64,000 nucleotides of DNA from Ferdinandcohnia humi_A (GTDB taxonomy: Bacteria; Bacillota; Bacilli; Bacillales; Bacillaceae_L). The stretch spans positions 1-64,000 of the forward strand of contig JBLKRX010000011.1 of assembly GCA_047608075.1 (NCBI GenBank). Direction: 5' to 3'. The position numbers and the translations under genes were made by a program. The number at the start of each line of letters is the position of its first letter. The stretch's first letter is position 1. Below are positions 61,401-64,000 of this stretch, piece after piece. The notes beneath the pieces were generated by a model. It saw nothing but the letters and a program-made list of their open reading frames with translations. It searched no databases and had not been told where the DNA came from.

Positions 61401-62502
61401 TTAATTTAGTTTTGAACGTAAGAATGCATCGATGAACATATCTAAATCTCCATCCATTACACTACCTGTGTTTCCAACCTCTACATTTGTACGGTGGTCT
61501 TTTACCATGGAATACGGGTGGAAGACGTAAGAACGGATTTGGCTACCCCACCCGATGTCTTTTTGTTCACCACGAATTTCATCTAATTCTGCTTGCTGCT
61601 CTTCAATTTTTTGCTGATAAAGCTTGGATTGAAGCATTTTCATTGCGCGTTCACGGTTTTTGATCTGAGAACGCTCGGTTTGACATGTAACGACAACCCC
61701 AGTTGGGATATGTGTAATACGAACAGCAGAGTCAGTCGTATTGATATGCTGACCACCCGCTCCACTAGCACGGTACGTATCAATTTTTAAGTCCTCTGTA
61801 CGGATGTCAATTTCGATATCATCGTTAAACTCTGGCATAACCTCACATGACACGAAAGAAGTGTGACGACGTCCTGAAGAATCGAACGGTGAAATACGGA
61901 CAAGACGGTGAACCCCTTTTTCCGCTTTCAGGTAACCATAGGCATTATGACCTTTGATTAAAAGCGTTACACTTTTAATTCCAGCTTCGTCACCTGGTAG
62001 ATAATCCAGAGTTTCCACCTTGAAGCCTTTTTTCTCAGCCCAACGAGTATACATACGAAGGAGCATTGAACCCCAGTCCTGTGATTCGGTACCACCTGCA
62101 CCCGGGTGAAGCTCTAAAATCGCATTATTTTTATCATAAGGCTCACTTAAAAGAAGTTGGAGCTCAAACTCATTTAGGTTTTTCGTTAACTCGATAAGTT
62201 CTACTTCAAGCTCCCCTTGTAAATCAGCATCTGGCTCTTCCTTCACAAGCTGGTATGTTAGCTCAAGATTCTCATAGGAATCGTGTAGGTTCGTAAATTC
62301 AACAACCTGATCCTTCAACGCATTTGACTCATTGATAATGGTTTGCGCCTTTTGTTGGTCGTTCCAAAAATCAGGCATCGACATGATTTCGTCAAGCTCC
62401 GTAATACGTGCTTGCTTCGCCTCTAAGTCAAAGAGACCCCCTGAATCCCGCTAATTTCTTAGCTGTTTTATCTAATTCCTGTTTGATTTCTACTAATTCC
62501 AT
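61401..62502 (-). CDS. prfB: Peptide chain release factor 2 (programmed frameshift)
   Basis: RF2, 366 residues after a +1 frameshift. Frame 0 starts at ATG 62502 (SD GGAGG) and reads 24 codons to an in-frame TGA at 62430-62428; the slip site CTTTGAC is preceded by an internal SD-like AGGGGG. After +1 shifting the protein continues LDLEAKQARI to the stop at 61401. The stop-codon recognition motif SPF lies in VRISPFDSSGRRH and the peptidyl-hydrolysis GGQ in GAGGQHINTTDSAVR. RF2 recognises UGA and UAA; low RF2 favours shifting, which is classical autoregulation. Confidence 0.97.
62428..62446 (-). promoter_or_regulatory. prfB programmed +1 frameshift signal
   Basis: AGGGGG, 3-nt spacer, CTT TGA C on the minus strand: the standard RF2 recoding cassette, with the SD-like element pairing to 16S rRNA and CTT slipping to TTT over the slow TGA codon. 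Confidence 0.95.
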
Positions 62503-62591
62503 TTTCCTTTTCCTCCAAGATGATAGTTTCTTTACGGGAGTAATCCCCACCTCCTAGATGGAAATGGGGACTGCTTGTAAAATGTTTTTCA

Positions 62592-64000
62592 TTATTTACC
62601 GTGACATTGCTTGTATTTTTTACCGCTACCACAGTAGCAAGGATCATTACGGCCAATTTCAATTGATTTTGTTACTGGGCGTTTCTTCGGCTTTTCTTCT
62701 CCGCCTTCCTTTGGAAGAACAGCCTGCCCTTTTGCAACCTCTTGGCGCTCAAGGTTGTTACGAATTTGAGCCTTCATCACAAATTTCGCTGCATCCTCTT
62801 CGATAGAGGCAATCATATTTTCAAACATCGCGAAGCCTTCCATTTGGTATTCGCGAAGTGGGTCAGTTTGACCGTAGGCACGTAAATGGATACCTTGACG
62901 AAGCTGATCCATGGCATCAATATGATCAATCCACTTGCTGTCAACAGAACGAAGAACAACAACACGCTCAAACTCACGCATTTGTTCTGGATCCATTTCA
63001 GCTTCCTTCTGATCATAGCGCTCTTTTACCTTCGCAAAAATGACTTCTGACATTTCCTCAGGCTCCTTGCCTTTTAGGTCATTTTCAGTAATGTCACCTT
63101 CTTGAAGTAGGTTCGCATTTAGGTAATCCACGATTCCTTTATAGTTCCACTCTTCTTCAACATCATCCTTCGGAGTATGAGCAGCAACAGTACGGTCAAT
63201 CGTAGACTGAATCATACGTTCAACAACCTCACGAAGATTTTCAGAGTCCAGAACCTCGAAACGCTGACTATAAATTACTTCACGTTGTTGACGAAGAACA
63301 TCATCATATTGTAAAAGCTGCTTACGCGCATCAAAGTTATTACCTTCAACACGTTTTTGTGCAGACTCAACCGCTTTTGAAACCATTTTACTTTGAATTG
63401 GCTGGGAATCATCCATACCAAGGCGTTCCATCATCGATCTCATATTATCAGATCCGAAACGACGCATTAATTCATCTTCCATTGATAGATAGAACTGCGT
63501 AACCCCTGGGTCTCCTTGACGACCAGAACGTCCACGAAGCTGGTTATCAATACGACGGCTCTCATGGCGCTCTGTACCAATAACAGCTAACCCGCCTAGA
63601 TCCTTGACACCTTCACCAAGCTTAATGTCAGTACCACGACCGGCCATGTTTGTAGCGATGGTTACCGCACCAGCTTGACCCGCTTGTTCAATGATTTCCG
63701 CCTCACGGGCATGGTTTTTCGCGTTCAAGACATTGTGCTTGATTCCTTTTTTCGTTAAATACTTAGAAATCAATTCAGACGTTTCAATTGCAACCGTACC
63801 AACAAGAACTGGCTGACCTTTTGCATGGCGTTCTGCAATATCTTCAGCAACAGCTTTGAACTTACCTTCGATTGATTTATAAATTAAATCAGGACGGTCA
63901 TCACGGACTACCGGACGGTTTGTTGGAATAACAACAACATTCATATTATAAATATTGCGGAATTCCTCTTCCTCTGTCTTCGCAGTACCTGTCATACCGG
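62592..64000 (-). CDS. secA: Preprotein translocase ATPase SecA, 3' part
   Basis: The C-terminal 469 residues of SecA; the gene continues past the right edge. Visible: end of NBD1 (TGTAKTEEEEF), NBD2 with VGTVAIETSE, TIATNMAGRGTDIKL and QLRGRSGRQGDPG, the helical scaffold/wing region, and the C-terminal zinc finger CYCGSGKKYKQCH. SecA drives Sec-dependent export at the membrane. prfB follows after about 90 bp, the conserved Bacillus order. Confidence 0.97.
   Translation of the reverse strand, partial: GMTGTAKTEEEEFRNIYNMNVVVIPTNRPVVRDDRPDLIYKSIEGKFKAVAEDIAERHAKGQPVLVGTVAIETSELISKYLTKKGIKHNVLNAKNHAREAEIIEQAGQAGAVTIATNMAGRGTDIKLGEGVKDLGGLAVIGTERHESRRIDNQLRGRSGRQGDPGVTQFYLSMEDELMRRFGSDNMRSMMERLGMDDSQPIQSKMVSKAVESAQKRVEGNNFDARKQLLQYDDVLRQQREVIYSQRFEVLDSENLREVVERMIQSTIDRTVAAHTPKDDVEEEWNYKGIVDYLNANLLQEGDITENDLKGKEPEEMSEVIFAKVKERYDQKEAEMDPEQMREFERVVVLRSVDSKWIDHIDAMDQLRQGIHLRAYGQTDPLREYQMEGFAMFENMIASIEEDAAKFVMKAQIRNNLERQEVAKGQAVLPKEGGEEKPKKRPVTKSIEIGRNDPCYCGSGKKYKQCHGK

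Noticed and set aside
61401..62384. RF2 read as a shorter 327-residue gene from an internal ATG
   Set aside because: The standard +1 frameshift signal and the first 24 codons are intact upstream, so the full prfB starts at 62502.

Overview
The window is a stretch of low-GC Firmicute chromosome, almost certainly Bacillaceae. Supporting this are strong AGGAGG-type ribosome binding sites with frequent TTG/GTG starts, the secA-prfB pair with the programmed RF2 frameshift, a ytcD/ytbD/ytbE-like locus, Leloir galactose genes and a pstSCAB-phoU operon. The genus cannot be fixed from sequence reading alone.

Layout. 0-5 kb: lipoprotein; PadR regulator with an isolated, diverged EF-Ts paralogue (tsf-like) behind a promoter overlapped by a palindrome; divergent MFS exporter preceded by a 17-codon leader peptide and alternative hairpins (probable translational attenuator). 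5-9.4 kb: hydrolase, HxlR regulator with tandem operator-like repeats, MFS exporter plus aldo/keto reductase, peptidase E-like protein. 9.6-16.3 kb: small stress or housekeeping genes (Xre regulator with 28-residue repeats, lipoproteins, methyltransferase, GNAT, RidA, SDR, aminoglycoside-phosphotransferase-like kinase). 16.4-20 kb: a membrane protein that appears split by a frameshift, and an Opp/Dpp-type permease pair without ATPases or binding protein. 20-26 kb: manganese catalase, GNAT, and an ABC exporter with a two-component system. 26.5-33.4 kb: lipoprotein, small membrane protein, M20 and S9 peptidases, SDR with divergent TetR, and a serine hydrolase. 33.7-38.7 kb: pst phosphate uptake operon. 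39-42.4 kb: cheX, cheW and an MCP, with a class I cyclic-di-GMP riboswitch upstream. 43.3-49.3 kb: galactose catabolism (LacI-type regulator, galK, galE, galT, galM). 49.9-57.8 kb: oligosaccharide operon (GH43, ABC binding protein and permeases, GH2) with a CcpA cre-like site, plus a second GH43. 58-64 kb: MCP without HAMP, a cluster of four palindromes, a 23-unit tandem array with a 52-bp period, prfB and the 3' part of secA.

What ordinary gene annotation misses is mostly non-coding. (1) A modular dispersed repeat of about 105-300 bp occurs six times; in the RR/HK and pstA/pstB junctions it starts on the TAA stop of one gene and ends just before the RBS of the next. (2) A 52-bp minisatellite whose units alternate complementary heptamers. 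(3) A c-di-GMP-I aptamer ahead of chemotaxis genes. (4) A leader-peptide attenuator beside an EF-Ts paralogue. (5) A relic of a second MCP 3' end in front of pstS. All functional statements are from sequence reading and family knowledge; no database search was run.
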